Positions 1 to 9,904 of a stretch of DNA of 64,000 nucleotides are shown here, in pieces; position 1 is the first letter of the stretch, and each line of letters begins with the position of its first letter. This DNA is from Spinacia oleracea. Taxonomy: Eukaryota; Streptophyta; Magnoliopsida; Caryophyllales; Amaranthaceae. The notes below the pieces were generated by a model. The model was given only the letters and a program-made list of their open reading frames with translations, made no database searches and was not told the DNA's origin. Location of the stretch: the NCBI RefSeq assembly GCF_020520425.1, contig NC_079492.1:114177157-114241156 (forward strand), given 5' to 3'. The position numbers were made by a program, and so were the translations under genes.

Positions 1-495
1 TTCCGGCCCGCACGGCCAACGCGATGGTGGGGGTGATCCACCGGTTGAAGTCCGCATTGGTTCGGGCCCGATCTGCACTTTCTTGCAGGAGCCCCCACTC
101 CACTCGGGTAATGTGCCGTTTTTCCTTTTGATATGTACCTTTTATTTGGCTTTCCGTCACTCACTTTCCTTTTTTTGTCTCTGCAGACGGGGACCGGACG
201 AGCCGGGGCCGACGACGCAGGACCATCGGGTGGGGGACGCGGTCCTGGGGAGAGGGAGAGGGCACGGCACTCGCCCCTACGGCATCGCCGTTCTGATGTG
301 GGGGCGAGTCCTTCAGGGGAGAGGTCCGAGCCGGAGCGTAGGCGACGTTCCGTGTCGGTGGCTCGAGAGCCTAGCCCCGAGTTGCAGCCACAGCCTCATT
401 TTTGGGGCGATTCTGGCTGGGGGTCCTCATACTACGGGGAGTGGAGCGGATGGACCGGCGAGGCTTGGAGACATGAAGCCGATGACGAGTCTTAG
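1..495 (+). CDS. Antisense spliced ORF in the 3' region of the Tat element (5'-partial)
   Basis: An open frame from the window edge (codon phase starting at base 3) ends at a canonical GT donor after base 107. A 79-bp T-rich intron ends at AG/187, and the frame continues in phase 0 to a TAG at 493-495. The second exon encodes about 100 residues rich in Arg, Ser, Gly and Pro, followed by a Trp/Gly/Tyr-rich C-terminus; the first exon looks helical. Base composition is far richer in GC than the flanks. The orientation is opposite to pol. Antisense ORFs downstream of pol are known from several Tat-lineage elements (Grande, Retand). That this is the 3' end of such a gene is inference; I cannot assign a domain to the visible part. 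Confidence 0.5.
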
Positions 496-1365
496 GCTTG
501 CCTCCTCTTTTGTATTTATTCATTCTTGTATTTTGCGTGTATATATATTTTATTTAGTTTTGCGAATTCATGGTGCAAGAATGTTTTGAGCCTTCCATGG
601 GCTTTGCTATGAGGCCTCGACATATTATAGCAGTACTAGCTTTCTAAACCAACGACGAATTTTGAAAAAAAAGGAAAGAATTCCATATATAAAAATGAGT
701 TCATACAAGAGTGCACACATGTTTTTAGACTAGCCGACTACTTGGGGTATTACATATGCATGTTTTCCTTATGTCTGTATTTGGGATTTTCGTTTTTTGC
801 CGACTCGTGCCATACTCCTTTGTTGGGCTTGCTCCTGAAAACTCTTGTGGCTCCGTTTTCGTTCTATTTGGCCTTGCCCGTGCATGGGTTAGGGTATAGT
901 TCCCTTTATAATATCCTTTCCTCTTGATGTGTTCCATGACTTTATTATTATTTAATTTTTTTATTGGACCAAATCCGTAAGGATTGCCTACGTATCTTGT
1001 CAGAATCAGGTCGCGCGTAGTTCTAGCTATATGTTTTTTTTTGAAAGGGGTGTTCATTACACATCTGCTACCCCCCCAAGTGTTCATGGTTCTTTTGATG
1101 ATCCATCAAAGGAGTACGAACACTTGTATAAGCGGGAGAGTTGGTGGCAAGAGGGAATGACGCCCAAGCATGGGCGTTGGAAATTTAGGCGCCTAGGCCT
1201 GGGCGTGGAAAATAACAGCGCCCAGACCAGGGCGTTGAAACTGCGGTCTTCTCCCTTTCTACTTTAGCAAGTTTTATGCCGTTTTGTTTAGAGTAATGCG
1301 CATAATGCTTGCTTATGAGTTTTTAATGTGTATTATTAGATGCCTTAACTCCGGACTGAATTTTA
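496..1365. other. Non-coding 3' region of the Tat element
   Basis: No convincing coding frame on either strand. At about 1147-1240 there are GC-rich inverted motifs built on GCGCCCAG and CTGGGCG, which recur in the leader and in the LTR of the same element. The rest is AT-rich and may include the region leading to the 3' LTR. Confidence 0.5.
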
Positions 1366-2334
1366 TTAAATATAGTACTTTTTCAATTGGTCTAAATTCG
1401 TGAGGTTAGCGAATTCCGCTCCATCTATGTCGGCTAGTTGGACCGCTCCGCCAGGTAGGATGGTCTTTACAAAATATGGTCCGGTCCAATTAGGCCGAAA
1501 TTTTCCTCGAGGGTCCGTAGTAGGTGCGCGGACTTCTTTTAACACAAATTCGCCTTCTTTGATATTTCGAGGTTTGACTCTTTTGTTGAATTGCCTTGCG
1601 ATGCGTTTTTGATACACTTGCACGTGATGTAAAGCTCTCAACCTCCGTTCGTCTAAAAGGACGAGCTCGTCGTACCTAGCTTGAACCCAATCGGCCTCGG
1701 GCAGCTTGCTTTCTAGGACGATTCGGAGGGAGGGAATTTCCAACTCGATCGGTTGAACTGCTTCCATTCCATATACCAAGGAGTAGGGTGTTACTCCAAT
1801 GGAGGTGCGGATTGAGGTTCGGTAACCCCATAATGCAAAGTGTAATTTGTTAGGCCAATCCTTATAATTCTCGGCCATTTTTTCGATTATAACTTTAATG
1901 TTTTTGTTGGCCGCCTCTACCGCGCCGTTCATTTGCGGCCTGTAGGGAGAGGATTTATGATGTTTGACATGATATTTTTCGAGCAGGTCTTGGACTTCGA
2001 CCCTAAAGTGGGAACCTTGGTCGCTTATGATTTCATGTGGAACCCCGTATCGACAGAATATGTTCTTTTCTAGGAATCGAGCGACATGTTTGGCCGTTAA
2101 TTTTGCATAGGAGACTGCCTCTACCCATTTAGTGAAGTAGTCAATTGCGACTAAGACGTACTCGTGTCCCCCTACGCATGTGGGTGTTACTTTGCCGATT
2201 ATATCTATACCCCAGGTAGAAAAGGGCCATGGGGAAGTGAAGGTGTATAGTTTTGAGGGAGGTAAGTGGTTAAGGTTACTGAAGATTTGGCATTTTGGGC
2301 AAGTTTTCACAAAGTGATGGCAATCGGTTTCCAT
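1366..2334 (-). pseudogene. Tat-element integrase, C-terminal part of broken pol
   Basis: About 320 codons cover the end of the HHCC zinc finger (the CPKC pair near the start), the DDE integrase core and the C-terminal domain. The catalytic acidic residues are visible: Asp in WGID, Asp in ISDQGSHF and Glu in GAVEAANK. It would insert retrotransposon cDNA into the host genome. The frame is continuous with the upstream RNase H frame but separated from it by an amber codon at 2341-2343, where family members normally have Trp (GYYW). The Met at 2334 is therefore not a true start. The histidines of the zinc finger lie upstream of the stop. Confidence 0.85.
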
Positions 2335-2340
2335 GGTGGT

Positions 2341-3480
2341 CTAATAATACCCGGAGCGGGATATTTTCCGGGATAGCATTTTACCATTCATATGAGGTCC
2401 ACACACGCCGTTATGGTATTCTTCCATTAGTCTTTGGGCTTGGTTTTGGTGAACAAAAAGTAATTTGATTTTATTCGGCGTGTATTTGTACAACTCCCCC
2501 AGGATTATGCTATATTGTGAAGCGAGGAGACGTAGGGCCTTTTGTGCTCGCGGGGAGGTGCTTGGGGGGAATTCCCCACTTGTTTTGTAACGAAGGATGT
2601 CCGTATACCATGGTTCTTCTTCGGTGTTTTCAGGTTCGGAGTCTATGGCACAGCAATAAGCCGGCTCTTTTCTTCGTTCGACCCGGAGGGTCATTCCGTC
2701 CCATTCATTCGGGATGTTGAGCATTGAAGCTAGCTTTGCTAGTGCATCCGTGAATTGGTTGTCGTCTCTTGGTAAGTACGTATACTCGATTTTTTCGAAT
2801 TGCTCGACTATTTGGTCTAAGTGGGCTTGATATTTTGAGAGACTAGTGCTTCGGACCTTCCATCTTTTGGATATATGGTTGATTATTAGGGAAGAATCTC
2901 CGAAGACTTGTAGATGCTTGACTCCGAGGCTAACTGCGGCCTCTAGCCCAACTATGCAGGCTTCATATTCGGCGGCGTTGTTTGTGGCCTCGAAGTCAAG
3001 TTTGACGGAAATTGGTATATGGGCCCCTTCGGGACTGACTAGGAGAACTCCGACACCGCATCCCTTCTGATTGGACGCGCCATCGAAGTATAGTTTCCAA
3101 TAGTCGTCTCGTATCATCAGAAGTTCCTCGTCAGGGAGGAGGTAAGCTTCAGTGGTTTCCTCATTCGTAGCATGCTCGACCAGGAACTCGGCTACCGCCC
3201 TTCCTTTGATTGTTTTTTCTGGCATGAATTTTTGGTCGAACTCTGAGAGCATGACTAGCCACCTGGACAGGAGACCATTTAGGGCGGGCTTTTCGAACAT
3301 ATATTTTAAGGGGTCTAGTTGTGACACTATATGAACAGTGTGGGCCAATAGGTAATGTCTAAGTTTTTTAGATGCCCAGACGAGGGCGAGGCAGGTTTTC
3401 TCAAGCTCTGTATATCTCGTCTCGTACTGTATGAACTTCTTGCTCAAGTAGTAAATGGCTCGCTCGGATCCATGTACACA
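2341..3480 (-). pseudogene. Tat-element RNase H plus second (additional) RNase H
   Basis: This segment holds the C-terminal RNase H that follows the gypsy reverse transcriptase (motif TRYTELEKTCLALVWA) and then a second RNase H with YFDGAS, AAEYEA, FGDSSL and TDALAKLA, supplying the expected D-E-D-D residues. The extra domain is diagnostic for the Tat lineage. RNase H degrades the RNA strand of the RNA-DNA hybrid during reverse transcription. The frame is closed by amber codons on both sides, at 3481-3483 (upstream) and 2341-2343 (downstream), yet the reading frame is otherwise open from 4056 to 1366, 897 codons. Two point mutations to TAG explain the breaks most simply. Confidence 0.85.
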
Positions 3481-4526
3481 CTATGAGAGCATAGCTCCCG
3501 CTGCAGTATCCGTGACGGTTAGGTATAGGCGTAAAGGGATTCCAGGCAAAGGCGGGGAAAGGACGGGTGGTTTGCTTAGATATTCTTTGATTTTATCGAA
3601 GGCAATTTGGCATTGTTCATCCCATTCGGCTTTTTCTTCTTTTCTTAATTTTTTGAATATTGGCTCGCAAGTCATAGTAAGCTTGGAAATGAACCTACTA
3701 ATGTATTGCAGCTTTCCTAGGAAACCCCTTATCTGTTTTTCAGTTTTTGGTGGGGGCATTTCAGTAATGGCTTTAATCTTGGATGGGTCAATCTCGATTC
3801 CCCGCGTACTAACAACATATCCTAGTAATTTTCCAGAGGTTACCCCGAACACACATTTTTGTGGATTTAGTCTCATGTTATATTTCAAGATTCGGGTGAA
3901 GAACTTTCTAAGTGCCGGGAGGTGACCGTGCCGGTCTTTAGATTTGACGTTCATGTCGTCTACATAGACCTCGATTTCTTTGTGTATCATGTCATGGAGT
4001 AACATAGTGGCTGTTCTTTGATAGGTGGCCCCCACATTTTTCAAACCAAAAGGCATTACAGTGTAGCAATATGTACCCCAAGGGGTAATGAAGGTTTTTT
4101 GTTCATGTCTTCTTCTGCCATAAGTATTTGGTTATATCCTGCGTACCCATCCATAAAGGAGAGAAGCGCGTGTTCTGCGGTGTTGTCTACCAATATGTCA
4201 ATGTGAGGTAGAGGGAAGTCATCTTTGGGACTGGCTTTGTTGAGGTCTCGAAAGTCTACGCACATTCGCACTCGTCCATCTTTTTTAGCTACGGGGACAA
4301 TATTGGCCACCCATTCTGGGTAGTTGGAGACTTTTATGAAGCCGGCGTCTAATTGTTTAGTGACTTCTTCTTTTATTTTCAAAGCTATCTCTGGTTTGAG
4401 CCGCCGTAGCTTTTGTTTTACTGGCGTCATTTTGGGATCTAGCGGGATTTTATGCTCAGCAATTTCTCGATCTATTCCTGGCATGTCTTTGTAGGACCAA
4501 GCAAAGACACCCTCGAATTCCCGCAA
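3481..4526 (-). pseudogene. Tat-element reverse transcriptase, frameshifted
   Basis: This is the reverse transcriptase core: the CVDFRDLNKASPKD motif region around 4270-4220, FMDGYAGYNQ around 4140, MPFGLKNVGATYQR at 4056 and the catalytic YVDD box at about 3965. The frame shifts within a six-base T-run on the plus strand (4095-4100, an A-run in the coding strand), between the AEEDMNK segment and the downstream frame. Restoring one base there would rejoin family-like sequence. The frame then meets a TAG at 3481-3483. The N-terminal side is continuous with an acidic linker reaching 4743. Confidence 0.85.
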
Positions 4527-5280
4527 AGTGGAGATTAGATCGGTTTTTTCAGTGGGAGTTAAGGTGAGGCCAATTTTAATGATTTTAGGATTTTCCTCTG
4601 TTCCGATATTTACTGATTCTGTGTCCTCAATTGTAGGAGTTTTGAGTTCTTGTTCATTTACAGCTTTTATTAATTCGGTATATTCCTCTTCTGGCTCTTT
4701 TTCGTGCTCATTAGTGGCGAGACATTCTGCATTATTACTCGGATTTTTTAAGCGGCATATACTCGAAAGTTTTGTTTATCTTATTAAAGTCTTGAAGCAT
4801 TACATCAAAAAGATCTCCTGGAGTAGATATTTCCGGGTCTAAACTATTTTTGGGAGGGGTTACCATTTTGCTAGGTTCGGATTCGGAGTCAGACTCGGAT
4901 TCAGACTCTAATTCTTCGTACATTGGACCCTCTCCCGCAGATATCTTGAACTTCATCCCACGAACATTAGTCCATTTGAAGGTCTTGCGCCACCCTCGTT
5001 GGATTTGGTCATCTTTTGAGGGTGATGGAGCGATCAATTTAGTAGGATCGAACAATTCATCTTGAAGGGCTAATGCCATAATTTCTGTTTCGTTCCTTGC
5101 TTTTTTCCTTTCTAACCCAAACAATAGCCCGAAAACATGTGAGTTGGGGAGCGTTTTTGGCATAGTGTGGTTCTTTGAGGCGAGTGGCCTTTGAGAACGT
5201 AGAGGGTCGTGTCCCAGAGCATGCATCTCTTGGGTTTGTGCGACCTCTAGGAATAGATGTTCGGGATATGCTTCTTCCAT
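4527..5280 (-). pseudogene. Tat-element pol N-terminal region (acidic linker, no protease seen)
   Basis: About 180 codons from a Met at 5280 encode a charged, partly acidic stretch with a run of Glu-Ser-Asp repeats (about residues 125-135), and continue toward the reverse transcriptase after a frameshift in an A-run of the coding strand (plus-strand T-run at 4744-4749). After the shift the frame is open through 4527 into the reverse transcriptase. No aspartic protease motif and no CCHC zinc knuckle are visible. I interpret it as the variable linker upstream of the reverse transcriptase in Tat elements; a gag remnant cannot be excluded. Confidence 0.55.
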
Positions 5281-6518
5281 TACGATCCTTGATGGCTATC
5301 ACGGGTAGGTATTCGGGGGCCCTGCATTTTTGTTGTGGAGTAGGAGACACATTAGTTTATTTCATGAGTCGGTTTTTAGACATTTTATGACTACCCTTAA
5401 GTCGGACTAGTATATTTGGACTACTATGTGTGCACTTTGAACTCTTATATTTTCGAAAATCTTTGCCCATGTGACATTCATAATTATTAGCATGCCCGGT
5501 TTTGATGCCGAGCATTGTCGTCGTAGGAGGCCTAACAACGACACAAAGAGTTATTTATATATTTTTTCAGCCGCTTTAAGAATCGAGTGCTTTTCATACG
5601 CCCTTGCAGCAATTTTTACAAATGGTTTTTTTTTTGCTACATATTTTTTGCGCGGGCACCGAGGCTGCTGCGCCTGACCAAAAGGCCAGGCAGCAACTTC
5701 AGTGCCCAACGTAGGGCGTGGGAAATTTTGGCGCTCAGCCAGGGGCGTTGAAAATGCGTCCCTGGCTGGTTCTCGTTTTCAATTTTCGTCTACTTTTGTT
5801 TTTGCGACTTTAATTTTGCGTGCTTGCCTTATAACGTCCTTTACGCGTTGTGCAGCGTTTGTGGGATTCGTTACAGGCCATCCCGAGCGTCGCTTATTTT
5901 TGTGGCGATCGTTCGGGTTTGCGGAACACGTACTTTGGTATAACTCTTTGGCCAATTGGTTTATGAATGTTTGGGAAATTTTTAAGGTCGTTGGTTTTCT
6001 AACATTGTTTGTCACACACAATCATACATTTCGCTACACATAACTAACATTACATCATGAGGCAATAATAATATGTCATGTAGTTTATGATAGGCTTCTA
6101 TGGGTAGTATTTGCGCCTGGCTTGGTACCGCTTCTATCGCAGATCCAACACATGCCCCGGTCGAGGTAGTGCCTTCAACAGACGAATTTCGTCCAAGAGG
6201 CCAATCACGATGTAAGCCAAGGGGGCATGCACCAATGAGAGGGACCTAATGGGCGAGCGATTGGGTTTGGGACGGGTGTACTACTAGCGAAAGTGCCGAG
6301 TGGACAACATTCGAAGCGTATGCACCCCCCGGTTGGCGATGGGTATCCTTACTCCTAACTCCCTGAGGGAGCCAAGATTCGTTGTGCGGTTCTGCCCGTT
6401 CACATTAATATGCTGATTTTCAGGTCGTCCCAACTTGATGGGGAAATAAACGCGGGGTAGGATCGTTTCACCCTTCGGCTATTTTGATTACCTACAAGCA
6501 CGAGTATTTCCTTCACTA
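5281..6518 (-). other. Leader region of the Tat element, gag missing
   Basis: The roughly 1.2 kb between the primer binding site and the first pol-like Met has only short open frames on the minus strand and nothing that resembles gag. It includes another GCGCCCAG-type inverted motif at about 5700-5755. The position is where gag is expected, so a deletion is likely. Confidence 0.5.
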
Positions 6519-6536
6519 TCCCCAGTGGAGTCGCCA
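6519..6536 (-). promoter_or_regulatory. Primer binding site of the Tat element
   Basis: On the minus strand the sequence TGGCGACTCCACTGGGGA lies one base inside the LTR end. It starts with TGG, as expected for pairing to a tRNA CCA end, and resembles the primer binding sites of Tat/Ogre elements, usually assigned to tRNA-Arg. I assign the tRNA from memory of the family, not by alignment. Confidence 0.75.
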
Positions 6537-6537
6537 C

Positions 6538-7994
6538 TGTGAGGGGGTCGAAAAAGCACGAGGCTAATGCGTGACCTCGTCCCTCGTGGGTGTGACGCTT
6601 CTTTTTTGTCAAATCAAGTGTAATTGGATTTCCTGTGAGTTTACACCCAATTGACTAGTAATATAGGAGTCGCCATTCAGTTTTTAACGACAATGAGAAA
6701 AACTGACAAAACCCGGTTATCGTGACATAAAGGGAGTGCAATTATGTTTGACCACGACGGCCGTAGGTTCCCTTGTGATCCCTGGTGTGGGGATCTCTCA
6801 ACATACACCCGCAAGGTAGAGATTGAGGGTTCGGGGGACTGTAACTACCGAGAGGAGTACTCGCTCTTCGATAACTCTAGAGGCAGGATATCCTTACTAG
6901 CTCAGCATAAATAATTGAAGGGACATGCGTTAACTATTAAACTAATCTGAGTTGATTTTAACAATATGCAACATATAATACTAGATCGAGCGCGATTATC
7001 TGATTTAGATTGTATTAAGGGACCTAGCATGATAATCCAATTTCCCAAAAATGTTATCTTTATTAGGCGTGATAGAACAATCAAATTTAATTAGTTTAAC
7101 AGTTCGTAAAAGGGCGAGGAAAGCAATTAAACCATGGAAAAGGGACACATTACGACGCACCGTTGAGAGGTGCGTCACGGTTCTCAGAAAACTAACCACT
7201 TTGACTTTGCTATTTCTCCTTTTTATTTAACGAATCTCAAATTACGGGACAGGATACGTTCTGTTCGATTTTTGGATCGATTGCGACAGAACGCGTGATC
7301 AATTTCGTAGCGTGAGGCTTAGGCTTAGGGGTTTAGAGTCAATACTCAGAATATGAATTGTGTGTTGTGTTCCTTTCACGTCGAACTTGGGGCCATATTT
7401 ATAGAAAAGATTTCGTGGAAAGATAGAATTGTAGAACTCTAATCCACGAGAAATTAGGAAAGAACACGTCCCAGGTAATTTCAGCGCCCAGGGCTGGGCG
7501 CCGAAGATTTCGGCGCCCAAAGCCAGGCGTTGAAAATAGAGTCTAGGCCGTTTCTTTGTCAGATTCGGACTCTTAGAATCCGGAGTGTATGAGACTTAAT
7601 CGAGTCTTTTAGTGCGTATTAATTTTATGACGGAATGCGTCTGGGCCCGTTACGAACTCTAGGCTCGTTAGGATTTTAATTAATACGTAACTCTTATTTT
7701 CGAATCGTATTAGGAATAGGATTCTCTCGCAATTTCTATCTCATTTAGGATTTATGTTGGAGTGCAACACCTAATTATGACAGGTTTCTATCTTTTATGA
7801 CTTGCCACTTTTAACAACTACCCATTACGGCAGTTACTACTTTTAGCAGGTTTCCATAAATAGCAGGTTTCGGGTGAAATGAAAAGGGTGATTGAGATTC
7901 GTTATTTTATAGGAGATGCGTTGTCAAGTGGAGATTTATGTTCTCATCATCGAACCTTCCCTTTCGGGAATGGGGACAAAACTAGGTGTCTACA
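6538..7994 (-). repeat. 5' long terminal repeat of the Tat element
   Basis: The minus strand begins TGTAGACACC at 7994 and ends CCCTCACA at 6538, giving TG...CA termini and a length of about 1,457 bp. The end directly abuts the primer binding site. The LTR contains a GCGCCCAG...CTGGGCG inverted motif near 7480-7535, also present in the leader and the 3' region. The other LTR is outside the window, so divergence cannot be used to date the insertion. Confidence 0.8.
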
Positions 7995-8682
7995 CATAGG
8001 GACATAGAAAAACACAAAAAATTGAAGTACTACCAATAACAGTGAGGCAAGAAGCATAAAAGAGAAAGGTAACCAAGTAAGCAAATATGTCAATACTCAC
8101 GCTATATTGCACCATAGAGCACGAATTTTTTAACATTTGGCTTGTTAAGTATAACCCTAAATTGGAAGATTGAATCGAATGAACTCCATTCAAGGAAACT
8201 ACTAATTTCACGGAATCAATTGAATTCCAATACATAAACCTAATTCCACAAAATCAATAGAAAACCCCAAATTCGAGCAAAATCAACTTGAAATATTGAA
8301 TCAAATGCATAAATTTCAATCGAAAATTTAATTGAAGCATATATACAAAACTAAACGAGTAGATTTAACTTACCAGAACACTGGTTTGTGATAACGATGA
8401 ACAGATTGGATCTTCAAAGATTGCACGAGGGGTGTAGAAGAACGACAAGAGGGAGAGAATGGCGAGATTCCGCAAGAGGAGAGAGAAAGTTGAAAGAAGA
8501 GAGAGAAAGAAATTCTGAAAATTGAGGGAGTGAGAGGAGGTCATTCAAGGCGGTTAAAATTACTAATTTACCCTTAAAATTTTCGTTTGTTCGGGCAGAT
8601 CTTCGGCCGTTGGATTGAGTTGGTCAAGGGCTGAGATTGGTTCTCAGTTCTCATCTTAAGGGGTGGTTCTCACCGGATCCCG

Positions 8683-9086
<404 letters not shown>

Positions 9087-9204
9087 CACTAGTGGAAAAA
9101 CAGTCATTTGCGTCGCTCATTTAAGCACATTTGCGTCGCACATTGGTGCGACGCAACTGGCTGCGACGCAAATGAAAAAAGTCATTTGTGTCGCACATTT
9201 GGGC
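9087..9204. mobile_element. Truncated CACTA-like left terminus
   Basis: Begins CACTAGTGGAAAAA and continues with GTCATTTGCGTCGC-type subterminal repeats, identical to the left end of the element at 28,589. The match stops at 9204, after which unrelated sequence follows, so only the terminus is retained. Confidence 0.8.
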
Positions 9205-9660
9205 CTAAAAACGGAAAGTAAATGCGCGAAAAGATGCTGGAGGTTGGCGTCGCCCGATCGGGCGTCGCTTCGCCCGATCGGGCGATCCACTCGATAGTCG
9301 GCCCGATCGGGCCAAAATCCGCCCGATCGGGCGGTTTGTGAACTCCGCCCGATCCGGATTGGGCGAGCTGCGGCCGATCGGGCGCGCGGTGATGAATCCA
9401 AATTGCCTAAATTCCGCCCGATGGTTGCATTTCGCCCTCAGCTTCCACGGCGATTTGCAATCTTCAATGTAGCTCGCCCATATCATTAAGTCTAACTCTC
9501 GGGGCTCAACCATAAGCATCCAAGGCTCCCGAAAGTCGACGATGGAGGTCCCGAACTTCCTCGGGCTCATATAGTGGCCTAGATCAACATGAAACGGGTC
9601 TAAAAAGACCAATTTCTCATAATCAAACCTGAAACTCAAGGCACACTCAATAACACACAT
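9205..9660. other. GC-rich palindrome cluster, unassigned
   Basis: Between about 9245 and 9415 the palindrome CGCCCGATCGGGCG or close variants occurs about six times in a sharply GC-rich island. A minus-strand open frame (to 9660) covers it, but its C-terminal half is just translated repeat. The upstream half has no recognisable domain. This may be a subterminal repeat block of another DNA transposon. Confidence 0.5.
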
Positions 9661-9779
9661 TAGTACTAGAAACGGCTCCTAAGAGCACGTTTGACACGTA
9701 AAAGTACTAAGGGACGGGGGTAAAAATACTATATAAAACATGCATATCACTTGACCAAAGTAGGCGAGAAAGAGTATTT

Positions 9780-9904
9780 GAAATGTTAAAATAAGTCAAA
9801 TGTTTATGTAAAGGGTTTACAATCTTTATTTAAGTTCATTAGTTGAAAGTTGGGAGCGAAATAACTCATTTCAGTCGAAATGTGACCTATAACAATCAAA
9901 CAAG
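9780..9904 (+). repeat. Degenerate copy of the CACTA 161-bp repeat unit
   Basis: Contains diverged versions of motifs of the 161-bp arrays (AGTTGGGAGCGAAA, then CATTT, then GACCTATAAC and AACAAGCC) in the same order. It lies outside the CACTA termini and is interrupted at 9905 by the LINE tail, so it is probably a relic of another related CACTA copy. Confidence 0.55.

Larger units (their letters stand above)
1..7994 (-). mobile_element. Ty3/gypsy LTR retrotransposon, Tat/Ogre type (3' side runs off window)
   Basis: Read on the minus strand, the element runs from a 5' LTR (7994 to 6538) through a primer binding site (6536-6519), an untranslated leader, a broken pol (about 5280 to 1366) and a 3' region with an antisense ORF; the 3' LTR lies left of the window. 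Reverse transcriptase is followed by its own RNase H and then a second RNase H, and integrase comes last. A duplicated RNase H and extra ORFs downstream of pol are hallmarks of the Tat lineage. I find no gag or protease (no DTG/DSG motif) between the leader and the reverse transcriptase, so this copy looks internally deleted and non-autonomous. The bases after the LTR tip (CATAG) would be the target duplication, but the partner is outside the window. Confidence 0.85.

Noticed and set aside
83-589. A 168-codon plus-strand frame at the left edge
   Set aside because: It reads through the intron and in a different frame from the spliced antisense ORF, and shows no protein-like composition.
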